The translations under genes and the position numbers were made by a program. Source: Anabaenopsis elenkinii CCIBt3563 (GTDB lineage Bacteria; Cyanobacteriota; Cyanobacteriia; Cyanobacteriales; Nostocaceae). Taken from it: a stretch of DNA of 64,000 bases. Shown piece by piece: positions 1 through 9,598 of the stretch (the stretch's first letter is position 1; every line of letters starts with the position of its first letter). The stretch spans positions 1,821,217 to 1,885,216 of the forward strand of contig NZ_CP063311.1 in NCBI RefSeq assembly GCF_015245355.1, read 5' to 3'. The notes beneath the pieces were generated by a model, which was not told where the DNA came from, searched no databases, and saw only the letters and a program-made list of their open reading frames with translations.

Positions 1-2011
1 TAACTCGTTCTATGTAGGCTTGAGTATTACTCCCGGGTTTTAGGGTAATAGTGCTAGAACCTCGGAGGGGATTAGCATTGACATTTGTGCCAAATAGTGA
101 GCCCCCAGCGGTGGAGAAGACATATTCAGTTTCCGGTTGATCGAGGAGAATCTCATCAACTATACCCATAACCTTGCGGTTGGTTTCCAGAGTTGTACCG
201 GGTGGGAACTGAGCATTTAATCTCACTTGTCCCGTACTAATGCGCGGGAGGATTTCTTGGGGAATTTGCGGCGCCATCCACAAACTGCCACCGCCACAAA
301 CTACAATGGCGATCGCAACCGTTAAGAATCGCCAGCGTAACACTTGAGATAAAAATCGCCCATATGCATTTGTAGCTGCATAAAAGCTGCGGTTAAATAC
401 TTGTAGTAACCAAAACCTACTCAAACCACTGGAAAATTGCCATGCCAAAGTCCGTGAAGTGAGCATAGGTATAATAGTTAACGCAATCACAATAGAAGCC
501 GCCACAGAAAAGGTAATAGTGAGAATTAACTCATTGAACAGTAGTGATATAAAGCCACCAATGAGCAAAAACGGGATCACCGCCACTAAGTTTGTACTGG
601 TAGAAGCAATTAAGGCCGACTCCACTTCCTGACCACTGCGTTCGGCTTGTTGAATCAGTTCCTGAGAATTCAGGTGAGTTTTGCTATCCTTCCCAGGAGT
701 CATACCCGCACCCTGAGCGATATTCTCCAACATGACAATGGAGTTATCCACTACAATACCCACCCCCAAAGCTAAACCACCCAAACTAAAGACGTTCAGG
801 GATAAGCCAAATATTCCCATTAAGATCATGGCGGCCAAACTAGCTAAAGGAATAGCCAGAACAATAATCACAGTTTGTCGCAGGGAACCCAGAAATAGTA
901 ACACTGTAACAGCAGCTAGCACCGTACCCACCAAACCAGCGGTAAGGACATTAGAAATGGAATTGCGGATAAACTTTGACTCATCCAAAGTAGGTGTAAG
1001 TATTGTCCCTTCGGGAAATACACCGGATGCTTGGAGTTGTTTTAACCGGTTTTTGACAGCATCAACAACATTAACGGTGTTAGCATCTGGTTGTTTTTGA
1101 ATGCTGAGTTTAACAGCTGGTTCCCCATTCAGTAAAACGTAGATGCGCTGCTGTTGAGAACCATCAATAACTTGAGCAAAATCTCGTAAATAAACGCGAC
1201 GATCAGATAATGGCGTCTGGCTGTTATCATCTGCTGTGGAACGTACTTCAAAAGCTAAATTTCTAATTTCATCAGCATTTTGAAAGCGCCCCACAGTCCG
1301 AGTCAATGGCTCAGAATTAGCCCCCAAAAGCCGACCCCCAGCAATATCTTGATTACGGTTTCTCAGTTCATCCAAAACATTTGTCAAACCTACACCCAAA
1401 GCTTGTAAACGGACTAAATCCAGATTCACTCTGACTTCCTCTTTCACTCCTCCGGATACATCTACCCCTGCGACTCCGGGGATAACACCAAGCTCACGTG
1501 CTAGTTCTTCCTCAGCAAAAACCCGCAATTCTAGTCCTTGTAGGGAGGGTGAGGTTAATGCAAATTCATAAACTGGTAACTGGGAGGGATCGAACTTGAA
1601 TAAACGCGGTGTTTCAATGGTGTCTGGTAATCTCCCTCTAGCTCTATTAAAAGAGGCTACAGCATCGTTTAGGGCTTGATCAATATTTCCCCCTGGTTGA
1701 AAATACAGATCTAAACTTACCCTTCCTTCGCGAGTTTCAGAAAAAACCTGTATTACACCTTCGGTAGCGGAAAAAGCTGATTCTAAAGGTCTGGTGATTT
1801 CATCAACTGCGACCTCTGGAGAAATTCCCGGTGCTTCTATTCTCACCCCAATTCGGGGATAGGTAATGGATGGTAATAAATCTACTGGAAGCTGAGTAAT
1901 AAAAAAAGTTCCTAACACTAATACAGCTAGAGCTAACATCAGTGTAGCAATGTGTCTCCGGATGGAAATTGTACTGATACTAAATCCGCCATCTTTATGA
2001 ATTTCTCCCAT
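1..2011 (-). CDS. RND (AcrB/HAE1-type) efflux permease, partial
   Basis: Inner-membrane proton-driven pump subunit of a tripartite efflux system. The frame starts with ATG at 2011 and is open to the left edge, so about 670 N-terminal residues are visible and the C-terminal third is missing. The start (MGEIHKDGGFSIS), the first membrane helix near residues 20-40, the long periplasmic porter domain and the TM4 block GVGIVVDNSIVMLENI are all present. In AcrB the TM4 motif carries two adjacent Asp residues; here the second is Asn, as in many cyanobacterial and Gram-positive relatives. The adaptor gene lies 85 bp downstream of the start codon, on the same strand and upstream in transcription order, so the two are probably co-transcribed. 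The substrate cannot be told from sequence. Confidence 0.93.
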   Translation of the reverse strand, partial: MGEIHKDGGFSISTISIRRHIATLMLALAVLVLGTFFITQLPVDLLPSITYPRIGVRIEAPGISPEVAVDEITRPLESAFSATEGVIQVFSETREGRVSLDLYFQPGGNIDQALNDAVASFNRARGRLPDTIETPRLFKFDPSQLPVYEFALTSPSLQGLELRVFAEEELARELGVIPGVAGVDVSGGVKEEVRVNLDLVRLQALGVGLTNVLDELRNRNQDIAGGRLLGANSEPLTRTVGRFQNADEIRNLAFEVRSTADDNSQTPLSDRRVYLRDFAQVIDGSQQQRIYVLLNGEPAVKLSIQKQPDANTVNVVDAVKNRLKQLQASGVFPEGTILTPTLDESKFIRNSISNVLTAGLVGTVLAAVTVLLFLGSLRQTVIIVLAIPLASLAAMILMGIFGLSLNVFSLGGLALGVGIVVDNSIVMLENIAQGAGMTPGKDSKTHLNSQELIQQAERSGQEVESALIASTSTNLVAVIPFLLIGGFISLLFNELILTITFSVAASIVIALTIIPMLTSRTLAWQFSSGLSRFWLLQVFNRSFYAATNAYGRFLSQVLRWRFLTVAIAIVVCGGGSLWMAPQIPQEILPRISTGQVRLNAQFPPGTTLETNRKVMGIVDEILLDQPETEYVFSTAGGSLFGTNVNANPLRGSSTITLKPGSNTQAYIERV

Positions 2012-2096
2012 CTATTACTGTTCTCCAATTCAATTAAAGAAGCTTCATCAATTTATATCTATGTATTTATTATTTCCTACTTTTTCTAACCATCTC

Positions 2097-3419
2097 TCAC
2101 TGGGCTGTTTCTGACAGGGCTGAAATGACTACAGATTCACCATCTTTTAAAGGCCGAGCGGCACGATCAACATAGGGTTCACCTGGTTGTAAGCCCGATA
2201 CAATTTCTACTTTATCATCAGCTTTGTTACCCAAAGTCACCGCACGGGCTGTCACCCGGGTTTTACCTTCTGTTTGTGTAATTACAAATACTTGACCGTT
2301 GGAACTCTCTGACTCTTTTTGAATAGCTGATTTCGATACCACTACTCGCTGTGATGACTGGGGTTCAAATTTGACTCTTGCTAAGAGTCCACTACCAATT
2401 TTATTGTCGTTATTGGGAATCACTACCTCTACTGGTATCAAGCGAGCTGTTGTATCAGCCACTGGTGAGATGCGTGTGACTCTACCTATGAGGGTGACAT
2501 TGGGGAAAGCATCTAAGGTGACTTGTGCTGATTGTCCTACTTCAATTTGTGACAGTTCTAATTCCGACACTTGAACTACAACTTTTACACGGCTAAAGTC
2601 AGCTATTTGTAAAACTTCATTACCCGGTTGGAGGAGATTACCGGGTTCTGTGACTCTTTGTGTAATTACACCAGTGATGGGGGATACTAAACGAGAGTAG
2701 GATTTACGCTCCTGAAATTGAGCAACTACGGCTTGTTGCGCAGTTACTCTACCTTGGGCTGTGGTGACAGCTTGCTGTTCTGTACGCACCCGCTCTTGCG
2801 ATGCTCTTAATAACTGCGCGGCGCTCAGAGCTTTGGTGCGTGCTTGTTCCGCAGTTTGTTTGGATATCGCCCCCGCTTCAAAGAGTTCCTGTTGTCTTTG
2901 GGAGTCAGCCTCAGCTTGTGATAATTCTAACTGCATTCTTGCAACTTCGGCACGGGCATTACTTACTTGAGTTTCTGCCTTGGTTACTTCTGATTTCAGG
3001 GTTGCTAGTTCGGCTTCTGCTTGTCTTAAGGCTATTAATAACAACGCATCATCTAATAATCCCACCTTGGCACCCTTTTGTACTCGATCGCCTACATCTA
3101 AGTTCAAAGCCAATAATCTTCCTTCTACTTGCGATCGCAGTGATACTGTTTGAAATGGTGTGGTATTCCCTGTATATTTGGGTTGAACCCTTAAGGAGTC
3201 CGTACGGGCGATCGCTACATCTACAGGTGTAGGATTGTTACTCCTTTGTCTCTCACGACCTTGTTGAGATGTCGCCTGAGCAGATTCTTTCGCTACCTCC
3301 CCACAACTAACGGTCAATAATCCCACACTTAGTATTAATGCAGCCCAGAGGGGAGCAGGAAGAGAAAGTACGGAGCCGTTATAGGTGGGTTTAAAACAAA
3401 TTTTTACCGCCAAAATCAT
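2097..3419 (-). CDS. RND efflux periplasmic adaptor (MFP) lipoprotein
   Basis: Membrane-fusion protein that links the RND permease to an outer-membrane channel. The 440-aa product starts at ATG 3419. A hydrophobic segment at about residues 21-37 ends in LLTVSC, so Cys39 is a probable lipidation site. A biotinyl-lipoyl-like half (LRSQVEGRLLALNLDVGDRV) is followed by a long Gln/Ala/Glu-rich coiled-coil hairpin (about 130-240), the second lipoyl half (SPITGVITQRV) and a beta-barrel domain. This is the usual HlyD/AcrA order and length. It precedes the permease gene in transcription order. No TolC-type gene is visible in the window. A strong antisense open frame exists inside this gene but is codon-bias shadow. 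Confidence 0.93.
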   Translation of the reverse strand: MILAVKICFKPTYNGSVLSLPAPLWAALILSVGLLTVSCGEVAKESAQATSQQGRERQRSNNPTPVDVAIARTDSLRVQPKYTGNTTPFQTVSLRSQVEGRLLALNLDVGDRVQKGAKVGLLDDALLLIALRQAEAELATLKSEVTKAETQVSNARAEVARMQLELSQAEADSQRQQELFEAGAISKQTAEQARTKALSAAQLLRASQERVRTEQQAVTTAQGRVTAQQAVVAQFQERKSYSRLVSPITGVITQRVTEPGNLLQPGNEVLQIADFSRVKVVVQVSELELSQIEVGQSAQVTLDAFPNVTLIGRVTRISPVADTTARLIPVEVVIPNNDNKIGSGLLARVKFEPQSSQRVVVSKSAIQKESESSNGQVFVITQTEGKTRVTARAVTLGNKADDKVEIVSGLQPGEPYVDRAARPLKDGESVVISALSETAQ

Positions 3420-3813
3420 GATATTTGCTCAATAAAGACAGTTTTTTTGTGGAAAGTGACTGTATATTTCTACCAACTCATGCACATTTACACGAATCTA
3501 TCGGGCGACTCTGACAGCTTGTTTAGTTTTATTTTTGACTTATGGCTTAAGCCAAGATCACACTATCGCAGTTAATAAAATATTTACCATTATCTTGCCA
3601 GTCCAAACGTAAATATTTTTTCTTGGACTTGGTAATCTGATATTTACAGTATAGAGTTTTACTGAATTTATAGTCAGTCTTTCGGTGGTTTTCCATCTCA
3701 AATCGCCATTTTTCGCTGACGCCAAAGCTGATCAAGTGCAAAATAGACGGTTTCCAGTCGGATGGGAAGTGGCGGTAACTGCTAAGACAGACAACGCCAC
3801 TAAGATCCTGACT
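3420..3813. other. Intergenic region between efflux adaptor and flv1
   Basis: 394 bp without a recognisable gene. A minus-strand open frame of 64 codons (3547-3741) encodes a Lys-rich product beginning MHLISFGVSEKW that I do not recognise. An overlapping plus-strand frame (3685-3870) runs into flv1. Neither has a convincing ribosome-binding site. The stretch may be an eroded gene or mobile-element scar, but nothing here proves it. Confidence 0.4.
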
Positions 3814-5547
3814 CTAATAATGACTTCCGGTTTTACGTTGATGTACAGCTGTTACACCATCTTTACTTAACACCTTACCATTATCTACCGTGGCATAAAC
3901 CAGCCAATGGTCACCTGATTCCAAGCGACTTTGTACGGAGCATTCCAAATATGCTAAAGACTCAGTGAGAACAGGGGAACCATTTTCGGACTGTTCAGCT
4001 GCAACATCAGCAAATCGGTCTTGTCCGGGAGCAAAAGGTTTGAGAAAGTGTTTCATCAAACCTATATGCTTACCTTCTTCGAGGATATTGAGGACAAACT
4101 TATTACCTGAGTGCATCAAGGTTTCTAAAGCCCGGTCTTTAGCCAGAGCGACAGTTAAACCTGGAGGATTAAAACTAGCTTGAGAAACCCAGGAAGCTAA
4201 CATGGCGCTAGATATATCACCTTCCTTGGCTGTCACAATACAAAGAGAACCAACAATCCTACCAACCGCTTGCTCTATATTTGTGGCTGGTTGGGTAGGA
4301 ACACGTACCTTTTTAGCCTTCTTCAGTCCTTGAGCAAAGTCAGTACCAGCCTGTTCACATAATTGTAAGGTAGTATCATCCGGTTTAAACTTCACCCGGA
4401 TAGTATCAAAACCAAACCGAAATCCAGCGTCTTTGAGTTTATTTTCAATTAAATCAACTGCTTCACCACTCCAGCCAAAGGAACCAAAAACCCCCGAGAG
4501 TTTATCATTAGTAGCTGTGGAAAGGACAATTCCTAAAGCTGTTTGCACCGGAGTAGGTGCGTGACCGCCAAGAGTAGGTGAACCGATGACAAAACCAGCA
4601 GACTTTTCCACGGCCGCCCGGATTTCTTCTGGTTCTGTAAATTCACAGTTAATCGATTCTACCCCCACCCCAGCCTTAGTGATACCACGAGCGATGGCTT
4701 GTGCCAAGGTGGTGGTATTTCCGTAGGCAGAAGCATAAATTAGTGCTACTGTCAAGTCTGCTGAGGCTTGTTGTTTTAGCCATTGGCGATAGGCTTTAGT
4801 CAGTTCGATGAAGCCATAACGGACTATGGGGCCATGGCCAGGAGCATACATTCTGATGGATAAATCGGCAAGTTTATCTAATGCTGTTTCCACTTGACGG
4901 GGGTGGGGAGCCATTAGACAATCAAAATAATAGCGTCGGTCTTCGTTGATTGTTTCCCAGCCCTCATCAAATACCTGATCGCCACAAATATGAGACCCAA
5001 ATAGCTTATCTGAGTATAGGATTTCTGTTTGTGGGTCGTAGGTGCAAAGCTGATCTGCATAACGTGGGTTAGGGGTGGGAATGAATTGTAAATCATGACC
5101 TTGGCCCAAGTTTAGGGTTTCATCCCCCCGCATAACTTTAACTGGTACATCTTGATTGTCTAAAGTACCGCGTAAATTTTTAGCCCCGGGATTAGAACAA
5201 ATAAAGGTGATCTGGGGTGCCACTGCCCATAAAGCTTTGAGAGTGGCGGCGCGATTAGGATTGACATGACCGAGGATGACATAATCAATGGTTGTTAAAT
5301 CAATCCGTTGCTGCAATGCGTCTAAGTAAATTTGCGTAAATGTTTCCCCCGGAGGGTCAATGACAGCAGTTTTTTGCCCCTGAATTATATAAGAATTGGC
5401 AGTGGTTCCTTTGGCAAGAGCATATTCAATTTCAAATCTCAGTCTTGACCAACTGCGCGATCGCAGTATTGTGGTATCTGTCCCAATGGGAAGGACTTGA
5501 ACATTACGGGGTTTGTCCACAGAGGAAGTCATAGTTTTAAAACTCAT
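3814..5547 (-). CDS. flv1: Diflavin flavoprotein A, Flv1-type (non-canonical diiron site)
   Basis: A-type flavodiiron protein. In cyanobacteria Flv1 works with Flv3 to reduce O2 to water with photosynthetic electrons. The 577-aa product has a metallo-beta-lactamase-like domain, a flavodoxin domain (ALIYASAYGNTTTLAQAI, about residues 270-410) and a C-terminal flavin-reductase-like domain (AMLASWVSQASFNPPGL), the three-domain layout of cyanobacterial Flvs. The diiron motif HxExDH is degenerate: residues 94-99 read HVNPNR, and a further expected His is replaced in NPRYAD. This is typical of Flv1/Flv2 and not of Flv3/Flv4. I chose ATG 5547 over a TTG at 5571. It lies 32 bp after flv3 on the same strand. 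The direct flv3-flv1 tandem resembles the heterocyst-type flv3B-flv1B pair of Nostoc, which is inference. Confidence 0.88.
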   Translation of the reverse strand: MSFKTMTSSVDKPRNVQVLPIGTDTTILRSRSWSRLRFEIEYALAKGTTANSYIIQGQKTAVIDPPGETFTQIYLDALQQRIDLTTIDYVILGHVNPNRAATLKALWAVAPQITFICSNPGAKNLRGTLDNQDVPVKVMRGDETLNLGQGHDLQFIPTPNPRYADQLCTYDPQTEILYSDKLFGSHICGDQVFDEGWETINEDRRYYFDCLMAPHPRQVETALDKLADLSIRMYAPGHGPIVRYGFIELTKAYRQWLKQQASADLTVALIYASAYGNTTTLAQAIARGITKAGVGVESINCEFTEPEEIRAAVEKSAGFVIGSPTLGGHAPTPVQTALGIVLSTATNDKLSGVFGSFGWSGEAVDLIENKLKDAGFRFGFDTIRVKFKPDDTTLQLCEQAGTDFAQGLKKAKKVRVPTQPATNIEQAVGRIVGSLCIVTAKEGDISSAMLASWVSQASFNPPGLTVALAKDRALETLMHSGNKFVLNILEEGKHIGLMKHFLKPFAPGQDRFADVAAEQSENGSPVLTESLAYLECSVQSRLESGDHWLVYATVDNGKVLSKDGVTAVHQRKTGSHY

Positions 5548-5579
5548 TTTTAACAGGTCAACAGTGATCAATCATCGTT

Positions 5580-7295
5580 TTAGTAATGGTTACCGACTTT
5601 ACGATGATGAACAGCTGTTAATGCTTCTGGTTTGGATACTCTTCCTTCGTAGGTGTGGCTATATACTACCCAGTGGTCGCCGCAGTCCATCCTACTGACA
5701 ACTTCACACTCCATGTAGGCTAAAGCCTCCGTGAGGATGGGTGCGCCGTTTTGGGCTGGCTGGGTTCTCACCCCTGCAAAGCGGTCAGCACCGGGGGCGA
5801 AGCGTTTTAAGAAGTGTCTCATGAGTTTTTGGTAATTACCTTCCTCTAAGACATTGAGAACAAAGCGATCGCCTACTTGCATGAGTGATTCAATCGCCCG
5901 GTCTTTAGCCACTGCAATGGACAATCCCAGGGGTTGGAAGCTGGCTTGAGCAACCCAGGAAGCTAACATGGCGCTGGATATGTCACCTTTTTTGGCGGTA
6001 ATTATATATAGTCCGCCACTGATTCTACCTAGTGCTTTATCTAGATCTGTATCCAGGGATTTCATCACCTTGATACTGCGATCGCGTGTTACCCACTGTC
6101 CCAAGTCTGTACCCGCCTCCTCGCACAGTTGGTAAGTATTTTCTGTCGGGGTTTCCTTAATGCGAATTGCGGGAAAAACTGATGTAAGTCCTAAGTTACG
6201 GAACTTATTCAACAGCGGATCTATGGGTTCATCATCTCCGCCGCCAGTTTCAAATATACCGATAGCTTGTTTTGCTTTGGCAGACCCTAAAATGGTGCTG
6301 AGTGCTGTTTGGATATTCCCATTACTCACCGCCGGAGGTGTTCCCACTACTATTCCTGCACACCGACCGACTAATTCCCGCAGTTCCTGTGAGTCTACTC
6401 CTGAGCCTAAATCTACAATTTCTAGCGCCACATCGGTTTTACTAATACCTTTGGCAATGGCTTGGGCTAGGCGATCGCCGTAACCGTATTCAGAAACGTA
6501 AAATATCCCTACTGTGGTTTCCGCCTTGCTTTGGTTTTGGCTCCAAGTGCGGTACCGTCCTATGAGTTCGGATACATTGTGAGATAACAACGGCCCGTGA
6601 CCAGTTGCGATCATCTCAATGGTTTTTAGTTCCGCCATCCGCTTGAGGGCAGATAGGACTGAACGCGCATTAGGTCCCATTAAGCACTCGTAGTAATATT
6701 TAAAATCTGCCTCAATGGCTGCTAAATCCTCATCAAAGGTGCTATCTGAGCAATAATGCAGCCCAAAAGCATCACAAGTGTAGAGAATTTTGGTTTTGTG
6801 ATCGAAGCTGAATATAGTATCTGGCCAATGCAAATTGGGGGCGATGACAAATTCTAATTCATGACCATTACCTAAATCTAAGCGGTCACCATTTTTGACT
6901 ACTTGGCGTTTAAACGGCTGATGTACTAAATTTTCTAGAAACTGGATTGCTACCTTAGAAGCCACAACTGTGATTTCTGGGGCCATTTGCAACAAATCTT
7001 TGACTAAGCCGCTATGGTCTGGTTCCGTGTGACTGACAATTAGATAATCAATTTCTGTGGGATTGATTAATCCTGTAAGTACATCAAAATATAACTGGCG
7101 AAACTTTTGGTGGGAAGTGTCAACTAAGGCAGTCTGCTGACCACGAATCAGAAACGAGTTATAGGTAGTACCGTTTTGCAGACCAAACTCAATATCGAAG
7201 CGATCGCGGTCCCAGTCTAAAGAGCGGATTGCCATGGTTTCTTGAGCAATTGGCACAGTTTCTATGGTGAGCCGTTTTTGAGTTGTTGATACCAT
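5580..7295 (-). CDS. flv3: Diflavin flavoprotein A, Flv3-type (canonical diiron site)
   Basis: Partner of Flv1 in the NAD(P)H- or ferredoxin-driven four-electron reduction of O2, which protects photosystem I, or nitrogenase in heterocysts. The 571-aa product has the same three domains as its neighbour. The diiron ligands look intact: HTEPDH at residues 89-94, the His of NLHWPD, the Asp of YTCDAFG and the His of ATGHGPL. The flavodoxin part begins GIFYVSEYGYGDRLAQAI and the reductase part has AMLASWVAQASFQPLGL. A strong Shine-Dalgarno (AAGGAGG on the minus strand, 7302-7308) sits 6 nt before ATG 7295 and fixes the start. First gene of the flv3-flv1 pair. The subtype (3A, 3B or 4) needs a phylogeny. 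Confidence 0.9.
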   Translation of the reverse strand: MVSTTQKRLTIETVPIAQETMAIRSLDWDRDRFDIEFGLQNGTTYNSFLIRGQQTALVDTSHQKFRQLYFDVLTGLINPTEIDYLIVSHTEPDHSGLVKDLLQMAPEITVVASKVAIQFLENLVHQPFKRQVVKNGDRLDLGNGHELEFVIAPNLHWPDTIFSFDHKTKILYTCDAFGLHYCSDSTFDEDLAAIEADFKYYYECLMGPNARSVLSALKRMAELKTIEMIATGHGPLLSHNVSELIGRYRTWSQNQSKAETTVGIFYVSEYGYGDRLAQAIAKGISKTDVALEIVDLGSGVDSQELRELVGRCAGIVVGTPPAVSNGNIQTALSTILGSAKAKQAIGIFETGGGDDEPIDPLLNKFRNLGLTSVFPAIRIKETPTENTYQLCEEAGTDLGQWVTRDRSIKVMKSLDTDLDKALGRISGGLYIITAKKGDISSAMLASWVAQASFQPLGLSIAVAKDRAIESLMQVGDRFVLNVLEEGNYQKLMRHFLKRFAPGADRFAGVRTQPAQNGAPILTEALAYMECEVVSRMDCGDHWVVYSHTYEGRVSKPEALTAVHHRKVGNHY

Positions 7296-7404
7296 AGTTG
7301 TCCTCCTTGACGCAATGAGTATTTTTCCCCTACTTTTATTGTGACACGCCTTGATTGTTAAGCTTTATTGAAAAAACTATGACACAGTTAAAAAAATTAA
7401 AAGT

Positions 7405-8211
7405 GTGAAACCACAGAATATTTGGTTAGCCTTGGAAATTGGGAATTCCCGCCTACACTGGGGACTATTCACAGGTACAACCCTCAGTCACACTTGGGAT
7501 ACTGACCATGTTGCGGAGTCATTGACACAGCAACTATGTCAATGTCGAACACTTGATGATTTACCACCAGAAATTTTTCCATCCCATGTCAGGAATCAGC
7601 AAATAGTCCCAGATCAAACTCCCCATCCTCCTATATTCTTAGCCTCAGTCCTACCTCAGCAAACGGCAATTTGGCAAAATCACCCTCATGTCAGGGTGCT
7701 CACCTTAGAGCAAATTCCCCTCTTAAATATGTATCCTACCTTGGGAATTGACCGGGCTTTAGCGTTGTGGGGGGCGGGAAAGAGTTTGGGTTTTCCTATG
7801 CTAGTAATTGATGCTGGAACCGCACTAACTTTTACCGGTGCGGATACTAACCACTATTTGATAGGAGGCGCAATTTTACCGGGACTCGGTTTACAGTTTA
7901 CTACTTTGAGGCAAAAAACCGGACAATTACCACAGGTACAAACAGAAATTACCTGCTTACCTCCACGTTTTGCCTTGAATACACCAGAGGCCATTCAAAG
8001 TGGAATTATTTACACTCTACTCGCTGGAATTAAAGATTTTTGCCTTTCTTGGTGGCAGTTATTTCCCGATGCTAAAATCCTGATTAAAGGAGGCGATCAC
8101 GGGTTACTATTAAAATATCTCCAATTTCAATTTCCCGAAATTGCAGCGCGCTTAATTGTACAACCAAATTTAATTTTTTGGGGAATGCGAGAAGTAGTCA
8201 AATTCTGTTAG
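7405..8211 (+). CDS. coaX: Type III pantothenate kinase (CoaX/Baf family)
   Basis: Phosphorylates pantothenate in the first step of coenzyme A synthesis, in the cytosol. The 268-aa product has the ASKHA-fold phosphate-1 motif [12 protein letters not shown] at residues 11-22, the central [11 protein letters not shown] block near 113-123 and the second phosphate motif [13 protein letters not shown] near 135-147, followed by GGAILPGL. These are the CoaX signatures. The start is a GTG at 7405; no nearby ATG fits. The gene is divergent from flv3 (109 bp) and convergent with the next hydrolase (18 bp apart), so it is probably a single transcription unit. Confidence 0.88.
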   Translation: MKPQNIWLALEIGNSRLHWGLFTGTTLSHTWDTDHVAESLTQQLCQCRTLDDLPPEIFPSHVRNQQIVPDQTPHPPIFLASVLPQQTAIWQNHPHVRVLTLEQIPLLNMYPTLGIDRALALWGAGKSLGFPMLVIDAGTALTFTGADTNHYLIGGAILPGLGLQFTTLRQKTGQLPQVQTEITCLPPRFALNTPEAIQSGIIYTLLAGIKDFCLSWWQLFPDAKILIKGGDHGLLLKYLQFQFPEIAARLIVQPNLIFWGMREVVKFC

Positions 8212-8229
8212 TTGAGATTTAGGTAATTA

Positions 8230-9069
8230 CTATAGAAAGTTTGAATTACTGGAATTAGTCTCGATGAAATTTTCAATATAGCTCACTAAAATTTCGGGAC
8301 AAGATGCAGGTAATTCATTCCCAGCTTGAGGGATTATTTTCAACTCTACTTGAGGCAGCAAGGTATTGTAAGTTTGACTTTTTACTACTGCATCTAGTAA
8401 ATCTAAACCCCCTTGTAAAATTAAAACTGGAGCTTTGATCAGGTGCAATCTTTTATCTAGTAATTCTGCTTCGATTTCTGAATCTCGCCTCTCAAAAAAA
8501 ATCTGACACGCAGCAGGACATTCAAACATCCTCTGAATTTGATGCCAACTAAAATATTTATTAACTTGTTTTTCCCACACCGGAAATTTATTGAACCGCC
8601 TAGAGAATTGGAATATCTTTAACAGGATAGTCCGACTTTTAAGCAATTTTCGCATTTTGTGATAGGATCTTTTCTTTCCTCCTACAGCTACACCTTCTGG
8701 TGCTAGCAATACTAAACCATAAACTTGATCCGGATACTTTAAAGCATAGCTAGCAGCAATCCAAGCACCAAGGGAATACCCTATCAAGTATACTTTTTCC
8801 AATCTCAAAGCTTGAATAAATTCGGCAATACACTCTACCTCCAAATCAACAGAGTAATTAACATTAGGGTTTTCTGACTCACCAAAACCTAATAAATCTG
8901 GTGCAAAGCAATGGAACTTATCAGAGAGTAACTCAACTATGGATATCCATTGACTACTATCGTTCCAAGCACTATGTAAGAAAATTATAGGAGTCCCTTC
9001 ACCAGCTTCACGCCAGAACAAAAGCCCTTGAGTGAATTTTCTGCGGGAGTTGCGCAATAGTGTATACAC
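8230..9069 (-). CDS. Alpha/beta-fold hydrolase with altered catalytic triad
   Basis: A 279-aa alpha/beta hydrolase-fold protein of unknown substrate. Visible parts are the oxyanion-region strand IIFLHSAW (28-35), LLGFGES (59-65), the nucleophile elbow GYSLGA with Ser99, and an acidic strand LILQGGLDLLD (Asp223/Asp226). Where family members normally carry the catalytic His (GH followed by an acidic or Pro-rich helix), this protein reads IIPQAGNELPASCPE, so Asn251 replaces His. Either it is a non-catalytic or unusual member or the His comes from elsewhere. The middle is a basic lid domain (about 130-185). GTG start at 9069. It sits 37 bp downstream of the Nudix gene on the same strand. Confidence 0.82.
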   Translation of the reverse strand: MYTLLRNSRRKFTQGLLFWREAGEGTPIIFLHSAWNDSSQWISIVELLSDKFHCFAPDLLGFGESENPNVNYSVDLEVECIAEFIQALRLEKVYLIGYSLGAWIAASYALKYPDQVYGLVLLAPEGVAVGGKKRSYHKMRKLLKSRTILLKIFQFSRRFNKFPVWEKQVNKYFSWHQIQRMFECPAACQIFFERRDSEIEAELLDKRLHLIKAPVLILQGGLDLLDAVVKSQTYNTLLPQVELKIIPQAGNELPASCPEILVSYIENFIETNSSNSNFL

Positions 9070-9106
9070 TTTAAGTTAAGGTTAAATCTATAATCAACCA
9101 TAGCTT

Positions 9107-9598
9107 TTATGCTAGTGTTGTCAAGCCGTTCAGATAATCTTGTAACTGGCGCGTGTGATCATGAGACATTTGTCCTAGAGGTAAGGAATCAGCTGCAAAG
9201 GCGTGGACTTCCAAAGCTTCCAAAGTATCTTGAATCTCCATTTTTCCTTGAACTTCTGCTTCAACCACAACACAAATGGAATGAATACGAGGATCGCGAT
9301 CAGGTGCTGAGTAAACTCCCACTAAACGGCTAATGTTGACCAAATCCAGTCCAGTTTCTTCTCTCAATTCTCGTTTCACTGTCTGAGGAATATCCTCTCC
9401 CCAATCCACCATACCACCGGGTAACGCCCAGCAGCCATCATCGCGCCTTTTAATCAGCACAATTCTACCATCTGGTAATATGGGAATGATACTGGCACCA
9501 GTAATGGGATGACGAAACATCAGTCCTAGTACGGTTTGTACTACACGCCATAAATTGCTTGTGGACTGGGTAAATGTTGCAAAAAAAAGCAATAACAT
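9107..9598 (-). CDS. Nudix hydrolase
   Basis: A 163-aa Nudix hydrolase; such enzymes cleave nucleoside diphosphates linked to another moiety. The 23-residue Nudix box is complete: GMVDWGE, then seven residues, then RELREETGL (about residues 73-95). The preceding strand GRIVLIKRRDDGCWALPGG is typical of NUDIX proteins of the ADP-ribose or nucleotide-sugar kind, but the substrate cannot be assigned. A hydrophobic stretch precedes residue 27, where another Met could be the true start; ATG 9598 is kept. It is followed on the same strand by the alpha/beta hydrolase gene. Confidence 0.85.
   Translation of the reverse strand: MLLLFFATFTQSTSNLWRVVQTVLGLMFRHPITGASIIPILPDGRIVLIKRRDDGCWALPGGMVDWGEDIPQTVKRELREETGLDLVNISRLVGVYSAPDRDPRIHSICVVVEAEVQGKMEIQDTLEALEVHAFAADSLPLGQMSHDHTRQLQDYLNGLTTLA

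Noticed and set aside
2801..3232. A 143-codon plus-strand frame inside the efflux adaptor gene
   Set aside because: It is antisense to a well-supported gene, Leu-rich without sense, and fits codon-bias shadow.
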